From assembly GCA_937915285.1 (NCBI GenBank), contig CALDNG010000256.1, forward strand, positions 1 through 13,438: a DNA stretch of 13,438 bases. Direction: 5' to 3'. Position numbers and translations under genes: made by a program. Of this stretch, positions 1-7,514 are shown one piece after another (position 1 is the first letter of the stretch; each line of letters opens with the position of its first letter). The notes under the pieces were generated by a model, which made no database searches, was not told the origin of the DNA, and saw only the letters and a program-made list of their open reading frames with translations. This stretch comes from an uncultured Desulfomonile sp. Lineage in GTDB: Bacteria; Desulfobacterota; Desulfomonilia; Desulfomonilales; Desulfomonilaceae.

Positions 1-1045
1 AGGCTGCAAGCTGTTCAACCGCCTTTGTGCTCCATCCGTAAGAACCAACTACGGACACAAACCTTGCTTTTGGTTTTATCATGTTAGCCAGCATGGCAGC
101 GTATGCCACGCCGGGGTGAGGCCCGACATGAACCGTGGGGGTCCCCAAAACTATCGTGCCCGCGTCAACGAGCATTATCGCAAGCTTGCCTATGTCGGTT
201 ACCGCAAGATCAAATTCAGCCACAGCGACACCTTTCGCCGCTAGGGATGAAACAAGCCGCTTCACCAACATCCTGGTGCTTCCATGCATTGAGATGTAGG
301 CTACCACGGCCAGGTTTCTCGGAGTTGGAGAGATCCATTCCTCGTATGCCTTGAGGATGAAATCCGGTCTTCCATACGCCTGTCCGTGGCTGGGCGCTAT
401 AATCCTGATCTCTCGCTGGGACACTTTTGCAACGTTTTTCTCGATGATTCTCGAGAAAGGCATCATGATTTCAGAAAAGTATCGTTTAGCAGCCTCATAG
501 ACCCGCCCTTCATCCGAGACAAAAAGTTCGGTTGTGGCGATATGAGATCCAAAGAAATCGCAGCTAAAAAGAATCTGCTCTTCCTTGAGGTACGTGGTCA
601 TTGTTTCCGGCCAATGGACCCATGGGGTGTGAATAAATCCCAGCGTTTTATCACCGATGGAAATGGTTGCGCCATCGGCTACCGGCATGAACCTGTCCTC
701 ACTGATACCAAGCATAAGCGAGAGTAGCTCTTTACCTTTGGGTGTACATATAACTTTTGCCTCAGGATACTTGGCCAGAACTTTGGGGATGGTTCCCGAA
801 TGATCCTGCTCGGCATGATGAGCGATGACGTAATCCAGTCGGGGAACTGCTTTCAGTTTTTCCAGCAGGACATCAGAAAATGCGGGATCGACTGAATCGA
901 CAAGAACAGTCTTCTCCGATCCCTTGATCAAGAAAGCGTTGTAACTTGTTCCATCGGGCAACGGAATGAGTGAATCAAAAAGACGTCTATTCCAGTCTAT
1001 AGCCCCAACCCAATCAACAGAATCTGAAAATTTTGCAGGCTCCAT
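1..1045 (-). CDS. Flavodiiron protein (A-type flavoprotein, FprA/ROO family), 3' end outside window
   Basis: The gene is cut by the left edge: 348 codons are visible, and the family usually has about 400 residues. The ATG at 1045 follows a good GGAG ribosome site. The N-terminal metallo-beta-lactamase-like half carries the di-iron ligand set: HAEQDH (H77, E79, D81, H82), HWPE (H144), CDFFGSH (D163) and APSHGQ (H220). From about residue 245 a flavodoxin-like domain begins, with an FMN phosphate loop (ISMHGSTR, 251-258) and a GTPT loop (301-304). Proteins of this family reduce O2 to water or NO to N2O in the cytoplasm, using electrons from rubredoxin or a similar donor, and protect anaerobes from oxidative or nitrosative stress. 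Whether this one prefers O2 or NO cannot be read from the sequence. The Sel1 gene lies 81 bases upstream on the same strand with no clear terminator between, so co-transcription is possible. Confidence 0.95.
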   Translation of the reverse strand, partial: MEPAKFSDSVDWVGAIDWNRRLFDSLIPLPDGTSYNAFLIKGSEKTVLVDSVDPAFSDVLLEKLKAVPRLDYVIAHHAEQDHSGTIPKVLAKYPEAKVICTPKGKELLSLMLGISEDRFMPVADGATISIGDKTLGFIHTPWVHWPETMTTYLKEEQILFSCDFFGSHIATTELFVSDEGRVYEAAKRYFSEIMMPFSRIIEKNVAKVSQREIRIIAPSHGQAYGRPDFILKAYEEWISPTPRNLAVVAYISMHGSTRMLVKRLVSSLAAKGVAVAEFDLAVTDIGKLAIMLVDAGTIVLGTPTVHVGPHPGVAYAAMLANMIKPKARFVSVVGSYGWSTKAVEQLAA

Positions 1046-1126
1046 TTTTGAATCTCCTTCCATTTTCCGGATAGGTTTCAGGCATAAGCGCCTTCGTTGC
1101 CGGAGTCCGTGAATGTTATGAGTGGT

Positions 1127-1621
1127 TTAACGAATCATGTCCAGTGCCTTGTTGAGATCTTTCAGGCTGTCCTGAGCCTTTGACTTGATCTCCTGTAATT
1201 TCTCGGTAGCAGCCTTGTTACCCTGACTAGCGGCTTTCTCCAGCCAGTTTGCAGCTTCCTTGGCGTCCTGAGCTATTCCTTTTCCCTCATAATAAAGCTC
1301 TCCAAGCTTGAACTGGGCATCCTGCAAACCCTGCTCAGCAGCTTTCCTATACCATTTGGCCGCTTCGGATATGTTCTGGGCAATATCCTTTCCCTGACGA
1401 TACAGGTCCGCAAGTTTTAGCTGGGCCTCTGCGTTGCCTTTTTCTGCAAGTCCCTTGTAGTATTCAAGAGTCCCCTCAGCCGGTCCGGTGGACTGTTGGG
1501 CGTCGACGCAGGTTGAAGCAAAACCTCCTGATACCAAGCAGCAAAGCGCCAGTAGGGAAATGATCCTGAGCGCTGAAGATCCTTTCACAACGGAAAACCG
1601 GGAAAGAAATTTGATCGACAT
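1127..1621 (-). CDS. Secreted Sel1-like repeat (SLR/TPR-like) protein
   Basis: The product has 164 residues. It begins with a long basic region and a hydrophobic stretch (residues 18-35), and has a plausible signal peptidase I site after VDA (residue 41). The mature part has two clear Sel1-like repeats at about 62-97 and 98-133, each of the form GxAxAQxxLxxLYxxGKxxAQ...EAAxWxxKAAxQG. A lysine-rich helical tail follows. Sel1 repeats form alpha-alpha hairpins that act as protein-protein scaffolds. The partner here is unknown, and the protein should act in the periplasm. The ATG at 1621 follows an AGGAG site about 8 bases upstream. No classical lipobox is seen although cysteines lie in the leader (27, 28, 38). 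It is transcribed towards the flavodiiron gene and may share a transcript with it. No specific function is recognised. Confidence 0.88.
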   Translation of the reverse strand: MSIKFLSRFSVVKGSSALRIISLLALCCLVSGGFASTCVDAQQSTGPAEGTLEYYKGLAEKGNAEAQLKLADLYRQGKDIAQNISEAAKWYRKAAEQGLQDAQFKLGELYYEGKGIAQDAKEAANWLEKAASQGNKAATEKLQEIKSKAQDSLKDLNKALDMIR

Positions 1622-1967
1622 AAGCTTCTCCTTTTAATTTTGATTGATCGAACTGATTACATTTAATGAATAGAGGGTCTTTCAGGGATTTTTGTTTCTG
1701 ATCTTGGTCATGGAAAAATGAATAGCAGACATGTGCCCTGAAATTAAATTTGTCCAATGTCCGAATACTCGGGACAAAAGTTCCAGGGGTTTCACCATAA
1801 TGAAATCCGGATTAGGGCTAACCCTGATGTATTTTCTTATAATATCTCAACAACAGCCTTGGGTCCAGAGGCTTCTAAAAAATAGCGGCCTGAAATTAAG
1901 GGCCCCATCCTCATACCGTAGCTAAAACATAAAGTTTTTTGTCTTGACGATCGAGAGGCTTTACTGC
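1622..1967. other. Divergent intergenic region between the Sel1 and receiver genes
   Basis: These 346 bases separate two divergently read genes and should hold both promoters. Besides the minus-strand candidate at 1656-1685, there is a perfect TATAAT at 1838-1843 on the plus strand, but no convincing -35 at the right distance. A small dyad (TGTCCGA, 1758-1764, against TCGGGACA, 1769-1776, one bulged base) follows an extra TGTCC at 1751. A short open frame at 1731-1925 has no ribosome site and no recognisable protein features, and is not called as a gene. No -24/-12 element was found. Confidence 0.4.
1656..1685 (-). promoter_or_regulatory. Candidate sigma-70-type promoter for the Sel1 gene
   Basis: Read on the minus strand, CTGAAA (1685-1680) and TGTAAT (1661-1656) are separated by 18 bases. 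They match the -35 consensus at 4 of 6 positions and the -10 consensus at 5 of 6. The pair lies 35-64 bases upstream of the Sel1 start codon. This is motif matching only. Confidence 0.3.
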
Positions 1968-2528
1968 ATGACTGATTCCACATCCCCACAGAAAACAGGC
2001 TCGGCCCATATGAAGAAAAGTATTTTAAAAGACAAGGAAATTCTGGCGGTTGACGATGAGTCGGACATACTCGAACTTATTGACGAGGAACTCGAGGAGT
2101 ACGGAGTGCGCCTGGATACTGCTACGAGCTATGATACTGCAGCGGAGAAACTGAACGCGTCGTTTTATGATCTGGCCGTACTGGACATCATGGGAGTGCG
2201 TGGGTTTGAACTCCTGGAAATAGCGGTAAAGAAAAAAATCCCTGTAGTAATGCTGACTGCACACGCCATAAGCGCCCAATCCCTCAAGAAGTCGATTGAA
2301 CTTGGCGCCAGGGCCTACCTGCCAAAGGATCAGCTCGGCATGTTAGCTCCCTTCCTGGAGGATGTTCTGGGACTGAGTTATCAGTCCGGATGGGCCAAGG
2401 TATTTGAAAAGCTTGCAGGTCATTTCGGTAGCGCATTTGGGCCCGACTGGCGACAGTCAGAGAAGGAATTCTGGAAGAAATTCGATGAGGAAGTTGGTGT
2501 CAACAAATCGACAATAATTGAAAGTTAA
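1968..2528 (+). CDS. Response-regulator receiver protein with non-DNA-binding C-terminal tail
   Basis: Called as 186 residues from the ATG at 1968, which has GAGAGG 9 bases upstream. An in-frame TTG at 1944 would add eight residues but lacks a ribosome site. Residues about 22-145 form a CheY-like receiver with acidic pocket D29/D30, phospho-acceptor D73 in LDIMGVRG, switch T97 and K120. The usual MPGxDG loop after the acceptor is MGVRG here. The last 40 or so residues are rich in aromatic and charged residues (WAKVFEKL, GPDWRQSEKEF) and show no helix-turn-helix or known enzymatic output. The protein should be a cytoplasmic phospho-signal carrier. No histidine kinase is nearby. The DUF294 gene begins 60 bases downstream on the same strand, so an operon with it and the exonuclease is likely. 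Confidence 0.88.
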   Translation: MTDSTSPQKTGSAHMKKSILKDKEILAVDDESDILELIDEELEEYGVRLDTATSYDTAAEKLNASFYDLAVLDIMGVRGFELLEIAVKKKIPVVMLTAHAISAQSLKKSIELGARAYLPKDQLGMLAPFLEDVLGLSYQSGWAKVFEKLAGHFGSAFGPDWRQSEKEFWKKFDEEVGVNKSTIIES

Positions 2529-2588
2529 TTTTCCGCACAGGCGCCCTCAACTTGATTTGGTTTGTCAGTGAGAGGAGAAAGGCCTTAA

Positions 2589-4517
2589 ATGTCTGAGTTG
2601 ACCAGCGATTACCAGATGGGAGCGCAAGTTCTGGTCGATTTTCTGCGAAAACAATGGTTTTTTGCCAGTTTCGAACGTGACGTCCTTGAGAGACTGTGTC
2701 AGGGGGCTTTGCTCGGGTTTTATCCTAAGGGAACGATAATTCTGACGCAGGATGTCAGTGAAGTAAACAATCTGTTCCTGATTGAGCGTGGAGCTTTAAA
2801 GCTGTACAGGAAAGAATACGGTGAAGAATCCAGTCTATCTGATTATCGCGGGGAAGGTGGGCTTGTAGGAGTAGCGTCCATACTTAGTAAAGCCAAGGCC
2901 TCACACACGGTCGAAGCTGTTGAGGATACCTTCTGTTATCTTCTGGACAAGGGACAGTTTCTGGAATTCGCAAGGACTAATCCGACCTTCGCGGAGAACT
3001 ATTACCGAAATCTTTCCATAAATCTTGTGGGGCAGACGTACTGCGAACTGCGGGCAGAGGTAGTTAAAGACTCTCTTGCCGAAGGATTTGCGCTTGCAAG
3101 TATTCCAGTAAGCGAAGCGTTGAAGAGAATACCCGAGATAATAGACATATCTGAGACCATACACAGGGCGGCGCAACGCATGGCTCAGTCTGATACAAGC
3201 GTGATACTGGTTAACGACCCGAACCGGGGTGTTGTTGGTTTAGTCTCGGACAGGGATATCAGAACACGGGGGGTAGCTTGTCGAGCAGACTACGATCAGC
3301 CGATCGGTTCCATTATGACACCTAACCCGGCCACCATAGAAGCAGGCGCTTCATGTCTCGACGCTGTAATCCGGATGTCTTCGGATGACATCCATCATCT
3401 GGTTGTCAGGCGTGGCCTCGAAACAATCGGCGTGGTCTCAGCCCAGGATATTCTGGCTTCCCAAGAGATGTCGCCCCTTGTCCTGTTGGAGGAGATCGAT
3501 CGCCAGACTGATTTTGAGTCAATATACTCACTTGCGAAAAAGACCCCGAGATTGCTCAGGCGACTCGTCGAAAGCGGAGCCAAAGCCAATGATGTGACTC
3601 GAATCATAGCGGTAATCAATGATCATCTAGTTGGGAAATTGCTGTCACTGCTTCAGGAAACACTCGGTCCGCCTCCAGTCCCGTTTACATGGCTCGTCAT
3701 GGGCAGCGAAGGGCGCATGGAACAAACCCTCAGGACCGACCAGGACAACGCCATCCTCTATGAAGATCCTGATCCGTCATGGGAATCAAGCAAGGCCTCC
3801 AAACTTTATTTCAGATTTCTAGGCAATCAGATGATTCCCCATCTGGTGGAATGCGGATTCCCTTTGTGCAAGGGCGGCTACATGGCCTCGAAAACTCTCT
3901 GGCGTAAACCCTTTTCCGTGTGGACCGGATATTTTGATGAGTGGATGTCCACAGCAGATCAGTACGTTATGCTGAACGCAAAGATATTTCTTGATTTCAG
4001 GCGCGGTCACGGTTCTCAGGAACTTGCCGACCGACTCAGGGATCATGTCATGGAAAGCATCCTGCGTAACAGGTTTTTCGTCAATCATCTCGCAAAGGAT
4101 TCGCTGACCATAAAGCCACCGTTGTCTTTTCTGCGGAACTTCATCGTTGAAAGGGACGGAGAACACAAAAACCGGTTGGACATCAAAATGCGAGGCCTGG
4201 TTCCAGTTGTGGATTTTGCAAGGGCAATGGCGCTCAAACACGGGATTCGAGAAACAAATACAAATTCCAGGCTATTAGCCCTATCTTCAATTCCTGAAGT
4301 GGATCAGGAAATATGTAGCGAGATCCTTTCAGCTTATGAATTCCTCATGAGTTTGCGCCTGGTGCATCAATTGCGTATGGTTCAGCAGGGAATGGAGCCG
4401 AATAACTTCGTTGATCCTGCTGACCTGACTGATCTCGAGAAGCAAACTCTAAAAGGCGCATTCGGGGTCATCAGCCGAATGCAAACATACATGGCGAGGA
4501 TAAGAGTTGAGATTTGA
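2589..4517 (+). CDS. cNMP-binding-like / CBS-pair / DUF294 nucleotidyltransferase-like signalling protein
   Basis: The protein has 642 residues and follows an AGGAGA ribosome site. Domain order: a cyclic-nucleotide-binding-like beta-barrel at about 25-130, two CBS domains at about 170-232 and 238-298, a DUF294 nucleotidyltransferase-like domain with the signature GSEGRMEQTLRTDQDN (372-387; acidic residues D384 and D386), and a helical DUF294 C-terminal substrate-binding-like domain at about 500-640. CBS pairs commonly bind AMP, ADP or ATP. The catalytic role of DUF294 is not established, although it resembles GlnD-type nucleotidyltransferases. In the barrel, the phosphate-binding cassette (88-108) lacks the arginine used to hold cyclic nucleotide phosphate, with Ala104 at the expected place, so cAMP binding is doubtful. 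From memory, this architecture often sits beside a DEDDh exonuclease gene and an acetate-type SSS symporter gene, and both are present here. It probably senses energy state and controls transport or metabolism (inference). Confidence 0.93.
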   Translation: MSELTSDYQMGAQVLVDFLRKQWFFASFERDVLERLCQGALLGFYPKGTIILTQDVSEVNNLFLIERGALKLYRKEYGEESSLSDYRGEGGLVGVASILSKAKASHTVEAVEDTFCYLLDKGQFLEFARTNPTFAENYYRNLSINLVGQTYCELRAEVVKDSLAEGFALASIPVSEALKRIPEIIDISETIHRAAQRMAQSDTSVILVNDPNRGVVGLVSDRDIRTRGVACRADYDQPIGSIMTPNPATIEAGASCLDAVIRMSSDDIHHLVVRRGLETIGVVSAQDILASQEMSPLVLLEEIDRQTDFESIYSLAKKTPRLLRRLVESGAKANDVTRIIAVINDHLVGKLLSLLQETLGPPPVPFTWLVMGSEGRMEQTLRTDQDNAILYEDPDPSWESSKASKLYFRFLGNQMIPHLVECGFPLCKGGYMASKTLWRKPFSVWTGYFDEWMSTADQYVMLNAKIFLDFRRGHGSQELADRLRDHVMESILRNRFFVNHLAKDSLTIKPPLSFLRNFIVERDGEHKNRLDIKMRGLVPVVDFARAMALKHGIRETNTNSRLLALSSIPEVDQEICSEILSAYEFLMSLRLVHQLRMVQQGMEPNNFVDPADLTDLEKQTLKGAFGVISRMQTYMARIRVEI

Positions 4518-4528
4518 GGTTTGGCTGA

Positions 4529-5233
4529 GTGTTCTTCTGGGAAACCATAAAACTGCTTTTCAGTCAGGCCCCCCATCCACTGGCGCAACGAAACCACCAG
4601 CTATTTAGATCATTTGATCCCTCCCAGACGATCGAATCATATGAGTTTGTTGTATTTGACACTGAACTTACCGGGCTCGACACATCCCATGATGAGATAG
4701 TGTCAATAGCCGCGGTAAGAATAAAGTCCATGCAAATCCTTATCGACCAGAGCTTTCATTCGCTCTTGTGCGCAGGAAAAAAACAGGTCGGACAGGGCAC
4801 GTTCGTTCACAAGATCACCCCGGAGCAAATCAAGGGCGCCCCAGATCCCAAAGATGTCCTGCCCCGTTTTTTCGACTATTGCGGGAGTTCAGTTCTCGTC
4901 GGTCACCTACCGGAACTCGATTTCTCATTCCTGGACAAGAAATGCGCAAAAGTAATGGGTGGATCAATCCACAACCCATGCCTGGATTCAATGGCCCTTG
5001 CAAAGACATTGTGGAAGAAACATGAAAGGCTCAAAGACAAACGTTTCCCGGAAATAGACTCTTTTAACCTGGTGGAACTGTCTAGGGTCTGCGCAATACC
5101 TTTATTTCCTAGTCATAGCGCTCTTGGTGACGCTTTACAGACAGCATGTCTGTTCTTATTCCTTGTGGAAAGACTCAAAGAGCTTGGCATGAAGAGTTTC
5201 AGGGATTTTTACAAGGCGGGGGGAGTCAGGTAG
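4529..5233 (+). CDS. DEDDh-family 3'-5' exonuclease (DnaQ/epsilon-like)
   Basis: The product has 234 residues. The GTG at 4529 is chosen because GAGG lies 9 bases upstream and the DUF294 stop is only 11 bases before, implying tight co-expression. The RNase T/DnaQ fold starts near residue 38. ExoI is DTELTGLD (D44, E46), ExoII is GHLPELDFSFL (D131), and ExoIII is HSALGDALQT (H196, D201), so the four acidic residues and the histidine are all in place. ExoII is slightly unusual, having HLPELD where HNxxFD is common. The first 37 residues are a non-catalytic extension. Such enzymes remove 3' nucleotides from DNA or RNA, but the substrate here is unknown. Its pairing with a DUF294 regulator suggests a signalling or RNA-turnover role rather than polymerase proofreading (inference). 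The gene converges on the symporter gene. Confidence 0.9.
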   Translation: MFFWETIKLLFSQAPHPLAQRNHQLFRSFDPSQTIESYEFVVFDTELTGLDTSHDEIVSIAAVRIKSMQILIDQSFHSLLCAGKKQVGQGTFVHKITPEQIKGAPDPKDVLPRFFDYCGSSVLVGHLPELDFSFLDKKCAKVMGGSIHNPCLDSMALAKTLWKKHERLKDKRFPEIDSFNLVELSRVCAIPLFPSHSALGDALQTACLFLFLVERLKELGMKSFRDFYKAGGVR

Positions 5234-5308
5234 GAAAGTTGGTTGATTGACGGATGTCGGTTTTCCTACGACAGTTTCAGTAAATCATTTGCCGGATGAT
5301 TGGAGAGA

Positions 5309-5342
5309 AGAGAGGCCGACTCGTTACGGGTCAAGCCTCTCT
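5309..5342. terminator. Candidate bidirectional terminator hairpin between convergent genes
   Basis: AGAGAGGC (5309-5316) pairs with GCCTCTCT (5335-5342) over 8 base pairs. The 18-base loop can add an inner stem of GACTC with GGGTC (5318-5322 with 5328-5332, one G-U). It lies 12 bases past the symporter stop (minus strand) and 75 bases past the exonuclease stop (plus strand), where a shared terminator is expected. The T tracts on both sides are weak. Confidence 0.5.
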
Positions 5343-5354
5343 CTGGTTTAGGGG

Positions 5355-6992
5355 CTAGAAATTCTTCCAGCATCGATCCAGGTGGCGCTCGTCTATCTTC
5401 GTTGTCATGAGACTGACCACTATGGCTATGAGAAAGCTGATCGGAAGCGCAATGACGTTCTGATCGACAAACTGAAGTTTCCATATTGTGCTCATGGGAG
5501 CGTACGTGGATACCAGCGTGTCAACCCCGAACATCTTTTTACAAAGGCCTATTGCCACAGCCTCTTTCTGGTGGATGAACAGGGCGTAAAGTGAGCTTAT
5601 GGTGAAGCCGCTCACCATGCTGGCGCATGCTCCGGCCCAGGTTACTCCCCGCCAGTAAATTCCTAATACAAACACGGGCAGGAACGAAGAAGAGCAAAGA
5701 CCGAAGAAGAAAGCGGTAGCAAGGGCGACTATGCTCTCAGGCAGAGCCAATCCCCACAAAGCTGTCAGGACGATCGTGGCAGCCACACCTATTCTGGTCA
5801 TCAGCAGGGTGTCACCTTTGCCGCGCAGGAACTTCTCGTAAACATCACGCCCAAAAGATGTTCCCCCGGCATGATACTGGGCGCTCAGTGTCGACATTGC
5901 CGCTGCAAACATGGCGAGAAGGAACAATGTGCTGAACCAGTCCGGGAACATCTTTTCAATATACATGGGGATGATCTTGTCGATATTGCCGCCTGCAACA
6001 ACTACCGAGATCTGAGGGATCTTCTTTGTTACACCATCAACCACTTTCTCGACGAACCCGTATTCCTTGAAGAAAACTACGTTGGTCAGCGCCCCGACAA
6101 CAAAGGCCACACCGGTCATGCAGAGGATGAAAATTCCTCCGTAAATGACCCCGCGATTAAGCTGGGCCTCTGATTTGATGGTCATGAAACGGACCGCAAG
6201 TTGCGGCTGGGCCAAAACGCCGATACCGACTCCCAGCACTATGGTTGTGTAAATTGTTAACCACAGAGGAGTTCCGAAAGCAGCCCCCTGGGTCCAGCCT
6301 ATCATCCCTCCCTTCTTGAGGGTTTCAGGATAATACTGGACCATGTCCGTAAGCGTCTGATGGGCTTCTATGAAGCCACCACACATATAGTAGGTGGACA
6401 CTAGGAAGACCGCCATAACGACGAACATGACGCAACCCTGGAATGCGTCCGTGTACATGACTGCCTTGATACCGCCCGTAAGGACGTAGGCCGCTACAAG
6501 GAACGAACACCCAAGTAACGCCACGTGGTAATTTATGCCAAGATAAACTTCCACCAGACGGGCTAAGGCTATCAGCACGGCGCCAGCATATATCGGGAGA
6601 AAGAAAAAGATCACAAGCCCTGAAAAACCCTGCAGGAATCGTGACTGATACCTGCGCCCGAGAAGCTCTGGGAATGTATGGGCGTCAAGGGCAAGACCCA
6701 TGCGGCGAACACGACTGCCGAAAAAGACGAATGCCAGGAATATACCCACGAAGATGTTCAGAAAAGTCAGCCAGAGCAGCGAAAACCCAAACAGAGCCGC
6801 CGCTCCCCCAAATCCTATTATCGCCGATGTGCTTATGAAAGTGGCGCCGTATGACAGGGCCATGACAAACCCACCCATGCTGCGGCCCGCTATTAGATAG
6901 TCCTTGGCAACGGTAGTCTCTTTCCAGCCCCGGTAGCCAAGGTAGAGCGTTATCGCTACATAGATCATCGTTAATGCGATCTTAACGAACAT
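5355..6992 (-). CDS. Sodium:solute symporter (SSS family, acetate/monocarboxylate permease type)
   Basis: The protein has 545 residues and is very hydrophobic, with about 13 predicted membrane segments, the usual size and topology for SSS carriers of the LeuT fold. Family landmarks are DYLIAGRSMGG (31-41), the first-helix ion region SYGATFISTSA (47-57), GGIKAVMYTDAFQG (173-186), QPQLAVRFM (262-270) and helix-8 AAAMSTLSAQ (363-372), whose Ser/Thr residues (S367, T368, S370) fit the Na2 sodium site. The ATG at 6992 follows GGAGGAG. It should import a small organic solute with Na+ across the inner membrane. The context (DUF294 protein, exonuclease, small accessory protein) favours a short carboxylate such as acetate or pyruvate, but the substrate is not proven. 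The gene lies downstream of the small membrane protein gene and ends at a hairpin shared with the exonuclease gene. Confidence 0.93.
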   Translation of the reverse strand: MFVKIALTMIYVAITLYLGYRGWKETTVAKDYLIAGRSMGGFVMALSYGATFISTSAIIGFGGAAALFGFSLLWLTFLNIFVGIFLAFVFFGSRVRRMGLALDAHTFPELLGRRYQSRFLQGFSGLVIFFFLPIYAGAVLIALARLVEVYLGINYHVALLGCSFLVAAYVLTGGIKAVMYTDAFQGCVMFVVMAVFLVSTYYMCGGFIEAHQTLTDMVQYYPETLKKGGMIGWTQGAAFGTPLWLTIYTTIVLGVGIGVLAQPQLAVRFMTIKSEAQLNRGVIYGGIFILCMTGVAFVVGALTNVVFFKEYGFVEKVVDGVTKKIPQISVVVAGGNIDKIIPMYIEKMFPDWFSTLFLLAMFAAAMSTLSAQYHAGGTSFGRDVYEKFLRGKGDTLLMTRIGVAATIVLTALWGLALPESIVALATAFFFGLCSSSFLPVFVLGIYWRGVTWAGACASMVSGFTISSLYALFIHQKEAVAIGLCKKMFGVDTLVSTYAPMSTIWKLQFVDQNVIALPISFLIAIVVSLMTTKIDERHLDRCWKNF

Positions 6993-7103
6993 AACAACTC
7001 CTCCTGATCCCGAACTCTTTCATTTCTGATTTTTTTGATAGGCGACATTGAAAGCAATCAAATGTCAGTCTTGACCATCGGGTATGCAACGCCCTGAAGA
7101 CAG

Positions 7104-7147
7104 TCCACCAAAGTCTGAAAAAAACTCTCCAGACTCCGCCTGGTGGA
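7104..7147 (-). promoter_or_regulatory. Strong stem-loop in the 241-base gap between small protein and symporter genes
   Basis: TCCACCA (7104-7110) pairs with TGGTGGA (7141-7147), and just inside AGTCTG (7112-7117) pairs with CAGACT (7130-7135). This gives 13 perfect base pairs around a 5:1 internal loop and a 12-base apical loop. On the minus-strand transcript the apical loop carries seven U residues, so this is not a normal terminator. It may be a processing or stability element that sets the ratio of the two flanking products. A 9-base direct repeat, GATCAAACC, lies at 7146-7154 and 7181-7189. Confidence 0.5.
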
Positions 7148-7233
7148 TCAAACCCAATTCTGAATTCAACGAACAGGGTAGATCAAACCAGACAACCCGA
7201 TGTTTCAAAACCATAACTCTGCCGAAGGATGAT

Positions 7234-7410
7234 TTACCTTCCCTTGTCCAGTTCTCGCTCCTCACGGTCCCAGTCAACCGCATCTGCTGTGTTGATCGGC
7301 TTGCCTTCCGATTTCCAGAAGAAAACACCATAAGCAGTGCACCATAGAGCCGCAAGAATGCACAGCACATACACCACCGCCATCTCGTTACTGCCCATGC
7401 CGAGCCACAT
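7234..7410 (-). CDS. Symporter small accessory membrane protein (58 aa)
   Basis: The ATG at 7410 has a strong AAGGAGG ribosome site 8 bases upstream, the best in the window, and the frame closes with TAA at 7234-7236. The product begins MWLGMGSNEMAVVYVLC, has one hydrophobic helix at about residues 11-32 containing YGVFFW, and ends in a charged tail (DWDREERELDKGR). I recognise this as the type of very small protein encoded directly upstream of SSS symporters and called symporter small accessory protein. It resembles the small partners (DUF485/DUF4212 type) of other acetate-class carriers in position but is shorter. It probably assembles with the symporter encoded 241 bases downstream. The role, whether stability, coupling or regulation, is inferred. 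Confidence 0.85.
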   Translation of the reverse strand: MWLGMGSNEMAVVYVLCILAALWCTAYGVFFWKSEGKPINTADAVDWDREERELDKGR

Positions 7411-7447
7411 AAGTAGTCCTCCTTGTATTAAACTTCCAGACTTTCAA

Positions 7448-7470
7448 AACCCGGGAACATATCCCTGGTT
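7448..7470. promoter_or_regulatory. Inverted repeat upstream of the symporter unit
   Basis: AACCCGGGA (7448-7456) and TCCCTGGTT (7462-7470) form a 9-base dyad with one central mismatch and a 5-base spacer. It lies 38-60 bases before the start of the small accessory gene, where it could be an operator or a 5' UTR hairpin. Confidence 0.4.
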
Positions 7471-7506
7471 CAAGTCAGGTTCACAAGCGTCCTAAGTTTC
7501 CATTGG

Positions 7507-7514
7507 TGAGACAT
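7507..7514 (-). promoter_or_regulatory. Inverted copy of the ATGTCTCA word upstream of the symporter unit
   Basis: TGAGACAT here is the exact reverse complement of the word repeated at 7923-7940. It lies about 100 bases upstream of the small accessory start, facing that unit. This is a candidate site for a regulator common to both divergent units. Confidence 0.3.

Noticed and set aside
386..727. Plus-strand open frame of 113 codons
   Set aside because: It lies fully antisense to the flavodiiron gene, whose metal-ligand motifs are all intact in the minus-strand frame.
1087..1102. Possible -24/-12 element upstream of the flavodiiron gene (minus strand)
   Set aside because: GG and GC spacing is right, but the flanking consensus is poor (CGGCAAC and GCGCT), so it is probably chance.
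1731..1925. 64-codon plus-strand frame in the divergent region
   Set aside because: No ribosome site, no protein-like pattern, and it would occupy the promoter region of both flanking genes.
1679..5213. 14-base word TTTCAGGGATTTTT present near 1680 and again near 5200
   Set aside because: One copy is in intergenic DNA and the other inside the exonuclease gene. There is no flanking similarity, so a chance match is most likely.
7065..7370. 101-codon minus-strand frame between accessory and symporter genes
   Set aside because: It overlaps the 58-residue accessory gene in another frame, has no ribosome site, and runs through the strong stem-loop. The accessory gene is much better supported.
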